This document shows, piece by piece, positions 8,583 through 16,488 of a DNA stretch of 50,736 nt. The position numbers and the translations under genes were made by a program. Origin of the DNA: SHLQ01 sp964441145 (lineage in GTDB: Bacteria > Actinomycetota > Acidimicrobiia > Acidimicrobiales > SHLQ01); the NCBI GenBank assembly GCA_964441145.1, contig CAYTUB010000010.1, positions 1 through 50,736 of the forward strand, given 5' to 3'. The notes under the pieces were generated by a model, which had not been told where the DNA came from, did no database searches, and saw only the letters and a program-made list of their open reading frames with translations. Every line of letters starts with the position of its first letter. Position 1 is the stretch's first letter.

Positions 8583-9743
8583 TTAGGTCACACGACTGAC
8601 CGCTGCGTGGAAGCCTTCGGCGCCGTTGGGGGCGGCGCCAACGTGCTCTCCAGATTGCGTGACTCCTTCGCCATCGGTTGCTCGAACCTGGATCACCCAG
8701 TCGCCGACCGGTGCATCCCATTCGTAGCGCCACTGGACCCATGTCTCTGAGGACTCGGTCGTGGCGAGTTCGGCCTCGAACCATTCCGTATCCTCAAGAT
8801 CAAGATTGCTTGCCGCCGGGATGAAACCGACTTCGACTGCCGACACCCCTCGGCCCGGTGCCCATGCGACTCCGGCAACGGTGTTGGACCCGGCGGTTAG
8901 TCGCCCACCGGGGCCGGGCGTATCGATGCGGGATTGCGTTTTGACAGGCGCCTCTTTCGCCCACCCGCGGGGGATCCAGAATCCATCGTTGGTTCGCCAG
9001 TCGTTGATCTCGATGCTCTCGAGCCACTTGGTCGAAGAGGTGTATCCATAGAGGCCGTTGACGATCAGCCGGGCCGGAAATCCGTGCTCGCGTGGAAGCG
9101 GTTCGCCGTTCATGGCCAGCGCAACCATTCCCGTGCGACCGTCGTAGGCGAGAGGCGCCCGGAACCCTGCCGTGTAGCCATCCACACTGCTCGAGAAGAT
9201 CTGGCGTTCGGGATTGGTCGGATCGTCGATGCCTGCTTCGTCGAGAAGCTCGGTGAGCGACACGCCAGTCCAAACGGCATTGCCGACCAAATCGCCGCCA
9301 ACGGGGTTTGACACGCCGACCAGCGCGAGAGGATGGGTGATGTGTTCGCGACTCATCAACTCGTCGTAGGTGATCGTGAAGGGACTCCTAGCGAAGGCTC
9401 CTCCGATACTGAGGACGTAGGTCTCGCTGTCGATTCGTGGCCTTTCGAGCGCCGTATCGATGAGGTAGTGCTCGTCAATCGGTGTGGTGAATGTGGTGAT
9501 GCCATCGACGGCGTCAAAGTCACCCACCGGCAAGTCCAGTGACTCGCTCCCAGCCGGGAGACGCTCCTGCTCCAGCGCCGCGGATGGGAGACTCCCCTCA
9601 TCACCTTGTGCCACCACCACTACGGTGATGCCAACTGCCGCGGTCGCCGCTCCCCCGAGCAGCAATGACCGACGACTCAACCGGGACGTCGAGTGTTCAC
9701 TCGAGTGAGGTTCGAGCCCTCCGCCTTGATCTTCCATCGCCAT
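8583..9743 (-). CDS. Tat-exported sulfite-oxidase-family molybdopterin oxidoreductase with a missing Mo ligand
   Basis: 386 residues. The N-terminus carries a twin-arginine signal (SRRSLLL at 23-29, hydrophobic to about 45). The body matches the oxidoreductase molybdopterin-binding domain: SNPVGGDLVGNAVWTGV (145-161), HGFPARLIVNGLYGY, KWLESIEI, then an immunoglobulin-like dimerisation domain (GVAWAPGRGVSAVEVGF). In the family the residue two before the SN of SN-VGGD is the cysteine that ligates molybdenum (for example TCVSN). Here the segment reads LVGVSN, Gly143 (codon GGC, 9315-9317). The protein is full length with an intact frame otherwise, so this may be an inactivated or re-purposed enzyme, or a single base error. 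Confidence 0.85.
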   Translation of the reverse strand: MAMEDQGGGLEPHSSEHSTSRLSRRSLLLGGAATAAVGITVVVVAQGDEGSLPSAALEQERLPAGSESLDLPVGDFDAVDGITTFTTPIDEHYLIDTALERPRIDSETYVLSIGGAFARSPFTITYDELMSREHITHPLALVGVSNPVGGDLVGNAVWTGVSLTELLDEAGIDDPTNPERQIFSSSVDGYTAGFRAPLAYDGRTGMVALAMNGEPLPREHGFPARLIVNGLYGYTSSTKWLESIEINDWRTNDGFWIPRGWAKEAPVKTQSRIDTPGPGGRLTAGSNTVAGVAWAPGRGVSAVEVGFIPAASNLDLEDTEWFEAELATTESSETWVQWRYEWDAPVGDWVIQVRATDGEGVTQSGEHVGAAPNGAEGFHAAVSRVT

Positions 9744-9846
9744 GAAAACACGCTGACACGGCAGAAAGGTCGCATGTGCGCTACGCAGCCAATGTTGTGG
9801 AGGTATTCACACCACCGTGGCCCTCGAAACTGTTGGGTGCGCAGCC

Positions 9847-10260
9847 TCAGTCGAGACGAGTGATCGAGAAGGCGGGAATCACTCGTGGCCTGGCCTTCTC
9901 CACGTAGCCCGCGAACTGGGGCAAGATCTCGGCCATCGCGATGATCTTGCGCTCAGCGGTTTCGGGGTCGAGTTGGTCGAGGCGAGCCCGGTAGGTCTCG
10001 GCACCGAACTCTACGGTGATTTCCGGGTGGGCTTTGAGGTTGTAGTACCAGGCGGGATGGCTCTGCGAGCCGGCCTTCGACGCGAAAATATGAAGGCCGT
10101 CGTCGTCCATGCCGACAACGAGCGGAGTCTCGCGGACGAGGCCACTCTTGGCACCAATCGTGTGCAAGATGATGATCGGAAGCTTGTCGTACTCCCCGAC
10201 CACTCCATCGTTGGCTCGAAATTCGGCCATGATCGTTGCGTTGCGTGTAGCCCAATCCAT
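9847..10260 (-). CDS. Deazaflavin (F420)-dependent nitroreductase family protein (DDN-like)
   Basis: 137 residues from the ATG at 10260; a longer frame to 10350 would run into the neighbouring VOC gene. Typical DDN-family sequence: ILHTIGAKSGLVRETPL, then a strand with GLHIFASKAGSQSHPAWYYNLKAHP, and ITVEFGAETYRAR. Members bind F420 or related cofactors and reduce varied substrates, or act in defence against oxidants. It lies 28 bases after the stop of the VOC gene on the same strand, so the two probably form a transcript. Confidence 0.87.
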   Translation of the reverse strand: MDWATRNATIMAEFRANDGVVGEYDKLPIIILHTIGAKSGLVRETPLVVGMDDDGLHIFASKAGSQSHPAWYYNLKAHPEITVEFGAETYRARLDQLDPETAERKIIAMAEILPQFAGYVEKARPRVIPAFSITRLD

Positions 10261-10288
10261 GACGGGTTCAGCGTAGCCGAGAGCCGGT

Positions 10289-10723
10289 TCAGACCTCTGG
10301 CGGTGGACCGGTGGGAGTGCCGATGGTGACGACGTAGCCATCGGGGTCACGGACCCAGACCTCGTTCATCCCGTACCAAGTCATCTGCAACGGCTTGACG
10401 ATCTCGACGTCGCCGAGGCGAGCGAGCACTGCCTCGACATCGTCAACCCGGAAGTACATGCTGAAGGTTCCGCCGGGGGTGTCCGATGCGGAGAAGGCGT
10501 GCGGGGCGTCCTCGGCCAAGTTCACTCGGTCCTGCAACATCATCTCGGACTCGCCGAGGCGAACCGAGGCGAATATCGCACCATCGATCACCTCGCCCTC
10601 CGTGTTGGAGTTCTGATCGGCATCGACCGTGAATGCAATCGAGCCACCCAACCCGTCGGCGTAGAACGCGAGGCTTTTCGCGACGTCGGTGACCATCAGG
10701 TTTGCACTCATTGAATTGACCAT
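10289..10723 (-). CDS. VOC/glyoxalase-fold protein
   Basis: 144 residues. Two beta-alpha-beta-beta-beta modules are apparent: ANLMVTDVAKSLAFYADGLG at the N-terminus and FSMYFRVDDVEAVLARLGDV followed by EVWVRDPDGYVVTIGTP at the C-terminus. This is the PhnB/glyoxalase-bleomycin resistance superfamily. The usual N-terminal metal histidine is not evident (position reads ANLMV), so enzymatic function is uncertain. The start is the ATG at 10723; the open frame continues upstream to 11404 only as antisense of the next gene. Divergent from the RmlC-like gene with a 48-base gap. Confidence 0.8.
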   Translation of the reverse strand: MVNSMSANLMVTDVAKSLAFYADGLGGSIAFTVDADQNSNTEGEVIDGAIFASVRLGESEMMLQDRVNLAEDAPHAFSASDTPGGTFSMYFRVDDVEAVLARLGDVEIVKPLQMTWYGMNEVWVRDPDGYVVTIGTPTGPPPEV

Positions 10724-10771
10724 GCACAACAGTAGCCACCCAGGCTGACAACGATCTTCTACGCTGAGGTC

Positions 10772-11308
10772 GTGATCTTCGAAGAGACGCCGCTGGCTGG
10801 CGCGTATGTGATCGACCTCGAGCCAATCGTCGACGAGCGGGGCTTCTTCGCTCGTGCCTGGGCGCACGATGAGTTCGAAGCGCACGGCCTGAACCCCACG
10901 GTCGCCCAAACCAACATGTCCAAGACCCTGGCCGCGGGAACGTTTCGTGGCTTTCACTGGCAGGACCCGCCCAATGGCGAAGCCAAGACCGTTCGTTGCA
11001 TTGCAGGGTCGGTCTTCAATTGCATCATCGATATGCGCCCGGACTCCCCGACCTATCGCCAATGGTTTGGCGTCGAACTCACCGCCGAGAACCTCAAGAT
11101 GCTCTACGTTCCTGAGCAGTTCGCGAACGGTTTTCTCATCACTTCTGACGACACGGTGCTCCTCTATAACGTGAGCCGCGCCTATCAACGTGGCAACGAA
11201 CGCGGCATCCGCTGGGACGACCCGGCGATCAACGTCGATTGGCCGCGTTCTGTCGATGTTGTGAGCAAAAAAGACACCCAGTGGGCACCCATTCACACTG
11301 AGCGATAA
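10772..11308 (+). CDS. RmlC-type deoxysugar 3,5-epimerase
   Basis: 178 residues, start GTG. Matches dTDP-4-dehydrorhamnose 3,5-epimerase in length and layout: DERGFFARAW (21-30), RGFHWQ (His62, catalytic base), AKTVRC (Lys72), and Tyr132 in VLLYNVS (proton donor position). The normally conserved FAHGF is FANGF here (Asn118). It converts a 4-keto-6-deoxyhexose nucleotide to its 3,5-epimer. rmlA, rmlB and rmlD are absent from the window whereas rfbF and rfbG are present, so the substrate may be the CDP- and not the dTDP-sugar (inference). Confidence 0.82.
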   Translation: MIFEETPLAGAYVIDLEPIVDERGFFARAWAHDEFEAHGLNPTVAQTNMSKTLAAGTFRGFHWQDPPNGEAKTVRCIAGSVFNCIIDMRPDSPTYRQWFGVELTAENLKMLYVPEQFANGFLITSDDTVLLYNVSRAYQRGNERGIRWDDPAINVDWPRSVDVVSKKDTQWAPIHTER

Positions 11309-11402
11309 ATCGGCCCCCATTTTCTCCCGGAAACGGCATCCTTCTTCCTCGAAGCCGCCCTCCGATGACCGAAAGGCGCCGAATGTGGGGTACGTTTCAT
11401 GC

Positions 11403-11737
11403 ATGGACTCATGGGCTACGCGAGTAGGCCTTGAGGTTCGGCCGACGGTGGATGAAGCCGAGCTGAGGGCTGCAAGACACTTACATGCAAAGACGTACCT
11501 GGAGGCAGGGTATGTCGATCACATAGCGGAAGACGGGCTGATAGACGACCCGTGGATCCCGTACAGCGATTTCTTCGTCGCGGTCACGGGCGAAGGCGAG
11601 GTCGTGGGAACGGTTCGCCTCATTCGGCCGTCGCCACGAGGACTCCAAACCTTCCAACACGCAACGCTGTTTCCTGATCAACAGGCATTCTTCGCCGAGC
11701 TCCGACCTGATGCCTGTGTGGAAGTGAGCTCGCTTGC
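11403..11737 (+). CDS. Autoinducer-synthase-like acyltransferase (GNAT fold), N-terminal fragment
   Basis: About 112 residues from the ATG at 11403 (a GTG lies at 11385) up to the gap. Seen: LRAARHLHAKTYLEAGYVD, DPWIPYSDFFVAV, GEVVGTVRLIRPSPRG and CVEVSSLA at the break. This is the layout of FeeM/LuxI-like N-acyl transferases and the PEP-CTERM-associated acyltransferases, in which the arginine strand GTVRL and the E-S-xLAV strand lie in the GNAT core. The active half is missing. The frame happens to continue across the 100 N into the next protein, but the gap length is arbitrary, so a fusion cannot be concluded. Confidence 0.55.
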
Positions 11738-11837
11738 NNNNNNNNNNNNNNNNNNNNNNNNNNNNNNNNNNNNNNNNNNNNNNNNNNNNNNNNNNNNNNN
11801 NNNNNNNNNNNNNNNNNNNNNNNNNNNNNNNNNNNNN
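11738..11837. other. Scaffold gap (100 N)
   Basis: Exactly 100 N. An acyltransferase-like fragment ends on its left and the membrane part of a cyclic-di-GMP protein begins on its right; at least the end of one gene and the start of another are probably missing. Confidence 0.98.
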
Positions 11838-14507
11838 CCACGCCGCGACGGCGAGGCAGCAATCGATGCACTTATGGCAGCTTGCGCCACTGCGATTGCC
11901 GTGTATGCGCTCTTTGTTTCCAACTACTACCAGGATGCTTCGATCCCTATCGGCGAACGGACGGTCAACGGCATCTACAGCGTGCTCGTGCTAATCCTGG
12001 TCGGTATGGTGGTGCGAATTGCCGTAGGTGAAGGTGCTCGAAATTCAGCTTGGCGGCTGCTCGCACTGGGCACCGGGGCAATTCTGGTCAACGAGTTCGC
12101 CATCGTTTTATCGACCATTGGCGTGAGTTGGGCAGTGACCATGGGCCATATCGCCGCATCGACCGCGTACGCGTTGGGAGCGAGCGCCACCCTAGATCCG
12201 GGCGCGCACAAACTGACCGCGACCGATGCGGTCACTTCCTCCGATCTCACTCGGAGAAAGTTCGCCACGCTTGCGGTGTCTCTTGTCGTGGCCCCGATTG
12301 CACTGGTACTGACGCTGATCTTTCAGTTCGATTCGGTCGATACCCGAGTTCTCGCAGCGGGCGCTGTTGCCCTGCCGATGCTCGCGCTCCTTCGGATGAA
12401 AATGCTCATCGAGTCAAACCAAACGGTGTCCCGACTCAACCTCGGCTTGTCGGAATCCGGTCGCACTCTTCTCGAGTGCTCGTCTATCTCTGAGACGATC
12501 CGCGCCAGTGGATCGGCAATCACGACGGTCCTTGGAGAGGAACGCGACTACGCCGTCTCGCTCAAGAACGGCGACGACGTCCACCTCCTTGCCTCGACGA
12601 GACCGTTCGACGACTCCCCCGTCGATACGAACGAGATCGACGGCATCGCAACGGAGTTTGCCTCACGCGGTTTGGTTCGTGAGGAGTTCAAGGTCGGCGA
12701 CCGCGGAAGGCTGATCATTGCTTCGCAAGAGGCTCTTACCGAGCCGGAGCGGATTGCGACCGAGACCCTTTCGGTGCAGCTCGCTCAAGCTCTCGATTCG
12801 GCTGAGACAGCAGACCGTCGAGCGGCAAAGCGGTTCCGTGCTCTGGTACAGAATGCAAGTGACCTCGTTCTGGTCGTTGGCAGCGATGGCTACGTGTCGT
12901 ACATGTCCGAAGCCTCTGAACGAGTCCTCGGCTATCCACCGAGTGCGGTCGAGGGAAAGAGCCCTCGGGCCTTCATGGACGAAGACGACGCAGATCGCGG
13001 CGAACAGCACATCACCGCCATGCTCGACGGCGTGAGCATTGAAGATGAAATCGAACTTCGGATCCTAGATTTCGGGGGAACACCGCACCTTTTCGAATGC
13101 ACGTTTACCAACATGCTCCACGTTGAGGGTGTTGAAGGGATCGTCGTCAACGCAACCGACGTCACGGCAAAGCGGTCGCTCGAGAAGGACCTCGTGAGCG
13201 CGGCGAGCGTGGACCCGCTCACGCTTCTACTAAACCGAACCGCCTTCACCGAAGAGGTCTCCGCCGAGATGCGAAGGGCCTCGATCACCAACACGTTGGT
13301 GTCGGTTGCGATCATCAACCTCGATGGCTTCCGCGAGATCAATGAAACGTTGGGACCGGTTCTCGCTGACCAAGTGCTCGTCTCGGCCGCGCACGCCGTT
13401 CGCCGTTCGGTACGACTTTCCGACTCGGTTGCTCGCCTTTCCGGCGACGAGTTCGCCGTGCTGATGGCAGATCCGGTGTCCTCCGGAGAAGCCGTCGCAA
13501 CAATCGAGCGTGTCGTCGAGGAATTGGCCGTACCAATTTCGGTTGGCGGTCGTGAGTTCGCTTTGAGTGCTTCGGCCGGTGTGGCCGTCGAGAGCGACTC
13601 GAGCATTTCGGGCGTCGCCCTGCTGCGCAAGGCTGACACCGCACTCGATACCGCAAGGCAGCGGCGCCGCGGCACCGTTCTACTGTTTGAAGAAGCAATG
13701 GGAGAAGAGGCCTCGACGCGGATCGACATTCGAAACCGACTCGACCATGCGATTCGCGAGAACGAACTGCGACTCGTCTACCAGCCCATCACGAACATCA
13801 CGACGGGCGAGATCGAGTCGATGGAAGCGCTGGCTCGCTGGGAGCACCCCACGCGCGGAGACATCTCGCCGTCGGTGTTCATTCCCATTGCCGAGTCGAC
13901 CGGACTCATCATCGAACTGGGCGACTGGGCCCTTGAGGCCGCGTGCAACCAACTGGTCGAGTGGAATCGCAACGGCATCGACCACCTGACGCTTAGTGTC
14001 AACATGTCGGGCCACCAGATTCGAGCGACCGACATTATCGATCGCGTTCGGTCGATCCTGCGTCGTACCGGGGTTGACCCGACCGCGATCATCATTGAAC
14101 TCACCGAGTCGGTCCTTATCGACGACACGGACTTCATCGCCGACCGCATATCAGCCCTACGGTCCTTGGGGCTAGGCCTCGCCATCGATGACTTTGGCAC
14201 AGGTTACTCGTCGTTGAGTTACCTTCAGCGCTACGAATTCGACCTCCTAAAGATCGATCGAAGCTTCGTGAAGAACCTCAACGCAGCCAAGCACGCCAAG
14301 CGTTCAGAGATCGTCCGTGCGATCGTGTCGTTGGCTCAAGGGCTTGGGGCCTGCACGGTTGCCGAAGGCGTCGAGACCGAAGCGGAGCGATTAGAACTCA
14401 TCCGGCTCGGTTGCGATCGCGCCCAAGGCTTTTTGTTCTACTACCCCACCGAAGCCGATGAAATCCCCGGCCTCGTTAGCGCCGCTGCACCTGCTCAAGC
14501 TGCCTAG
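11838..14507 (+). CDS. Membrane-bound PAS-GGDEF-EAL cyclic-di-GMP protein, N-terminus missing
   Basis: 889 residues after the gap. The order is: several membrane helices (about 8-215), a GAF-like linker (about 230-330), a PAS domain (RFRALVQNASDLVLVVGSDG onwards), GGDEF, then EAL. The GGDEF signature reads SGDEF (13440-13454), a variant that can still be active in some proteins. The EAL domain looks complete: EAL (13824-13832) within MEALARWEHP, the NMSGHQ and ELTES metal-ligand regions, DDFGTGYSS, KIDRSF and EGVE. Phosphodiesterase activity is therefore likely and cyclase activity possible. The membrane part resembles actinobacterial multi-helix sensors lacking their first helices, consistent with truncation by the gap. 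Confidence 0.85.
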   Translation, partial: PRRDGEAAIDALMAACATAIAVYALFVSNYYQDASIPIGERTVNGIYSVLVLILVGMVVRIAVGEGARNSAWRLLALGTGAILVNEFAIVLSTIGVSWAVTMGHIAASTAYALGASATLDPGAHKLTATDAVTSSDLTRRKFATLAVSLVVAPIALVLTLIFQFDSVDTRVLAAGAVALPMLALLRMKMLIESNQTVSRLNLGLSESGRTLLECSSISETIRASGSAITTVLGEERDYAVSLKNGDDVHLLASTRPFDDSPVDTNEIDGIATEFASRGLVREEFKVGDRGRLIIASQEALTEPERIATETLSVQLAQALDSAETADRRAAKRFRALVQNASDLVLVVGSDGYVSYMSEASERVLGYPPSAVEGKSPRAFMDEDDADRGEQHITAMLDGVSIEDEIELRILDFGGTPHLFECTFTNMLHVEGVEGIVVNATDVTAKRSLEKDLVSAASVDPLTLLLNRTAFTEEVSAEMRRASITNTLVSVAIINLDGFREINETLGPVLADQVLVSAAHAVRRSVRLSDSVARLSGDEFAVLMADPVSSGEAVATIERVVEELAVPISVGGREFALSASAGVAVESDSSISGVALLRKADTALDTARQRRRGTVLLFEEAMGEEASTRIDIRNRLDHAIRENELRLVYQPITNITTGEIESMEALARWEHPTRGDISPSVFIPIAESTGLIIELGDWALEAACNQLVEWNRNGIDHLTLSVNMSGHQIRATDIIDRVRSILRRTGVDPTAIIIELTESVLIDDTDFIADRISALRSLGLGLAIDDFGTGYSSLSYLQRYEFDLLKIDRSFVKNLNAAKHAKRSEIVRAIVSLAQGLGACTVAEGVETEAERLELIRLGCDRAQGFLFYYPTEADEIPGLVSAAAPAQAA

Positions 14508-14531
14508 ACAAGCCCGTCAGCAGAACTGACA

Positions 14532-15023
14532 CGGCCGATGTTTCGAGCCCCCAGGCGAGAAACTCGGTTGGTGACGAGCGCCCTCAGGCTCCGTTGTGAG
14601 CGCAGCGAGCAACCATGTGTGACTGTACGGCCGATGTTTCGAGCCCCCAGGCGAGAAAACTCGTGAAGTGACGAAGGCCCTCAGGCTCCGTTGTGAGCGC
14701 AGCGAGCAACCATGTGACTGTACGGCCGATGTTTCGAGCCCCCAGGCGAGAAACTCGGTTGGTGACGNNNNNNNNNNNNNNNNNNNNNNNNNNNNNNNNN
14801 NNNNNNNNNNNNNNNNNNNNNNNNNNNNNNNNNNNNNNNNNNNNNNNNNNNNNNNNNNNNNNNNNNNAACCATGTGTGACTGTACGGCCGATGTTTCGAG
14901 CCCCCAGGCGAGAAACTCGGTTAGTGACGAGCGCCCTCAGGCTCCGTTGTGAGCGCAGCGAGCAACCATGTGTGACTGTACGGCCGATGTTTCGAGCCCC
15001 CAGGCGAGAAACTCGGTTAGTGA
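14532..15023. repeat. Tandem repeat, unit about 96 bp, interrupted by gap
   Basis: Units start with cggccgatgtttcgagcccc at 14532, 14628, 14723, 14884 and 14981, giving lengths of 96, 95 and 97 where measurable. Each contains ccaggcgagaaactcg, then ctcaggctccgttgtgagcg and cagcgagcaaccatg. Small differences (ttggtgacg, ttagtgacg, gaagtgacg; loss of tg in one copy) show the copies are diverged and not an assembly duplication. It fills the whole space between the convergent EAL and rfbF genes. Frames open through it on both strands are by-products of the repeat. There are no variable spacers, so it is not CRISPR. Confidence 0.9.
14768..14867. other. Scaffold gap (100 N) inside the 96-bp repeat
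   Basis: Exactly 100 N placed within the third or fourth repeat unit; the true copy number is unresolved. Confidence 0.98.
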
Positions 15024-15052
15024 GGAGGCCCCCTGGGCCGACGAACGGCGGT

Positions 15053-15853
15053 CTACCAGACTCGCCAGGGAGCTTCGCCGCTATCCCAAAGCTTGTTGAG
15101 CTCGACATATTCACGGTAGGTGTCCATGCCTCGCCAGAAGCCTGAGTGGAGGCGTAATGCCAGCTCGCCGTCGTTGGTTAGGCGCTGAAGCGCATCGGAC
15201 TCCAACATGTCGCCGTCCTCATCTGGGGTGTAGTCGAGGAACTTGCGATCGAACATGAAGTAGCCGCCGTTGACGAAGCCGGTGTTGAGGTCCGGCTTCT
15301 CCGCGAAGTCGGTGACCATTTCGCCATCGACTCCGAGCTCACCGAAGCGGCTCGTGGGGTGCACGGCGGTGACCGTACCAATCTTGCCGTGCGCCTGGTG
15401 GAACTCTCGCAAGGCGGTGATGTCGATGTCGGCGAGGCCGTCTCCGTAGGTGAGCATGAAGGCCGGGGCGTCTTCGATGTAGTGCGCTGCCCTCGCGAGG
15501 CGACCTCCGGTGAGCGTGTCCAGCCCGGTGTAGGCCATCGTGACTTCGAAGTCTTCTGCTCCGTAGTCGCCGTGAAACAGTGTCTCATGGGACGACAAGT
15601 TGACGGTGAAGTCACTGGTTTGCTCGCGGTAGGCGAGGAAGTACTCCTTGATCGTCCATGACTTGTACCCGAGCAACAGGACGAATTTGCGATGTCCGTG
15701 CGCCGCGTAGGTCTTCATGATGTGCCAGACGATGGGCTTGCCGCCGACATCGATCATGGGCTTTGGAAGCGCCTCTGACGCCTCACGAATACGAGTGCCT
15801 TTCCCGCCTGCAAGAATGACGACCGGAATATCTGCTGGATTCACGTTCTCCAC
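15053..15853 (-). CDS. rfbF: Glucose-1-phosphate cytidylyltransferase
   Basis: 266 residues. The nucleotidyltransferase motif VVILAGGKGTRIREASEALP lies at 11-30 and is followed by KPMIDVGGKPIVWHIMK, typical of RfbF, then TYGDGLADIDI (metal-binding Asp) and GFWRGMDTYREY at the C-terminus. It makes CDP-glucose from glucose-1-phosphate and CTP, the substrate of RfbG at 5.5-6.6 kb. It is encoded on the opposite strand from rfbG, next to the conserved sua5-prmC-prfA genes. Confidence 0.93.
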   Translation of the reverse strand: MENVNPADIPVVILAGGKGTRIREASEALPKPMIDVGGKPIVWHIMKTYAAHGHRKFVLLLGYKSWTIKEYFLAYREQTSDFTVNLSSHETLFHGDYGAEDFEVTMAYTGLDTLTGGRLARAAHYIEDAPAFMLTYGDGLADIDITALREFHQAHGKIGTVTAVHPTSRFGELGVDGEMVTDFAEKPDLNTGFVNGGYFMFDRKFLDYTPDEDGDMLESDALQRLTNDGELALRLHSGFWRGMDTYREYVELNKLWDSGEAPWRVW

Positions 15854-15903
15854 ACCTCATAGTTTTGCATGACCCGCATCTTCTGATGCCGATGGTTGCA
15901 ATA

Positions 15904-16488
15904 TCAATCGGCAGATTCGAGCAGAACTACACCTTGTCGCAGTATTTCCTGCTCGTCATCGGTCACGGCTACCACCGTTGATGCCACCCCGTCGAGTAGC
16001 CCACCATCGATCACCACCGACACATCGCTACCGAAGGCCGCTGCGAGGTCAGCGGGATTGGTGATCGTGGGTTCCCCGTGACGGTTCGCGCTCGTAGCTG
16101 CGATCGGGCCAAACCGGCTGGCGCAGGCTTGCACGAAGCCATGATCGGGTAGGCGCACTCCGAGCGTTTCGCCGGTGCCCGCAACGAGACCGCCGTCTCG
16201 CAATGTGCCGACGATCGTAAGTGCACCCGGCCAGTGTTGCTGCGCGAGTTCGTCGATGTCAGCGCTCCATTCGATGAGCTCACGCGCTTGTTCGATACTC
16301 GCAACCAGAACGGCCACAGGTGTGCCGCCGGGTCGTTGCTTGAGCCTGAATAACTGCGCCATAGCGGTCTCTGAACGAGGGTCTGCGGCGAGACCATAGA
16401 CCGTGTCGGTCGGGATGATGATCGCATTGCCGGCAGCGAGAGCTTCCACTGCACGATCGATGTCGTTGGGCGAGATGTCGTTGGTCAT
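15904..16488 (-). CDS. L-threonylcarbamoyladenylate synthase (YrdC/Sua5 family)
   Basis: 194 residues from the ATG at 16488, which overlaps the prmC stop by four bases (ATGA); longer frames upstream are arginine-rich antisense-like sequence. YrdC-domain landmarks: IIIPTDTVYGLAADP (23-37), KQRPGGTPVAVLV, HWPGALTIV, GVRLPDHG and the PIAATSANRHGEP segment. It makes threonylcarbamoyl-AMP from threonine, bicarbonate and ATP for the t6A37 modification of ANN-decoding tRNAs. It is the short YrdC form, without the Sua5 C-terminal domain. It is the standard actinobacterial neighbour of prmC. Confidence 0.93.
   Translation of the reverse strand: MTNDISPNDIDRAVEALAAGNAIIIPTDTVYGLAADPRSETAMAQLFRLKQRPGGTPVAVLVASIEQARELIEWSADIDELAQQHWPGALTIVGTLRDGGLVAGTGETLGVRLPDHGFVQACASRFGPIAATSANRHGEPTITNPADLAAAFGSDVSVVIDGGLLDGVASTVVAVTDDEQEILRQGVVLLESAD

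Noticed and set aside
10289..11404. 371-residue minus-strand frame combining unrelated sequence with a VOC domain
   Set aside because: Only the last 144 residues (10289-10723) are a VOC protein; the upstream part is antisense to the RmlC-like gene.
12932..13729. 265-residue minus-strand serine-rich frame
   Set aside because: Antisense of the GGDEF region, with shadow composition.
11385..14507. Single 1040-residue acyltransferase-GGDEF-EAL fusion protein
   Set aside because: The frame passes through 100 N of arbitrary length, so the continuity has no meaning.
14532..15023. CRISPR array
   Set aside because: Units of about 96 bases follow each other directly without spacers, and no cas genes are present.
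14584..15114. Open frames across the 96-bp repeat on both strands
   Set aside because: They arise from repeat periodicity near a multiple of three, contain the N gap, and have no homology that I recognise.
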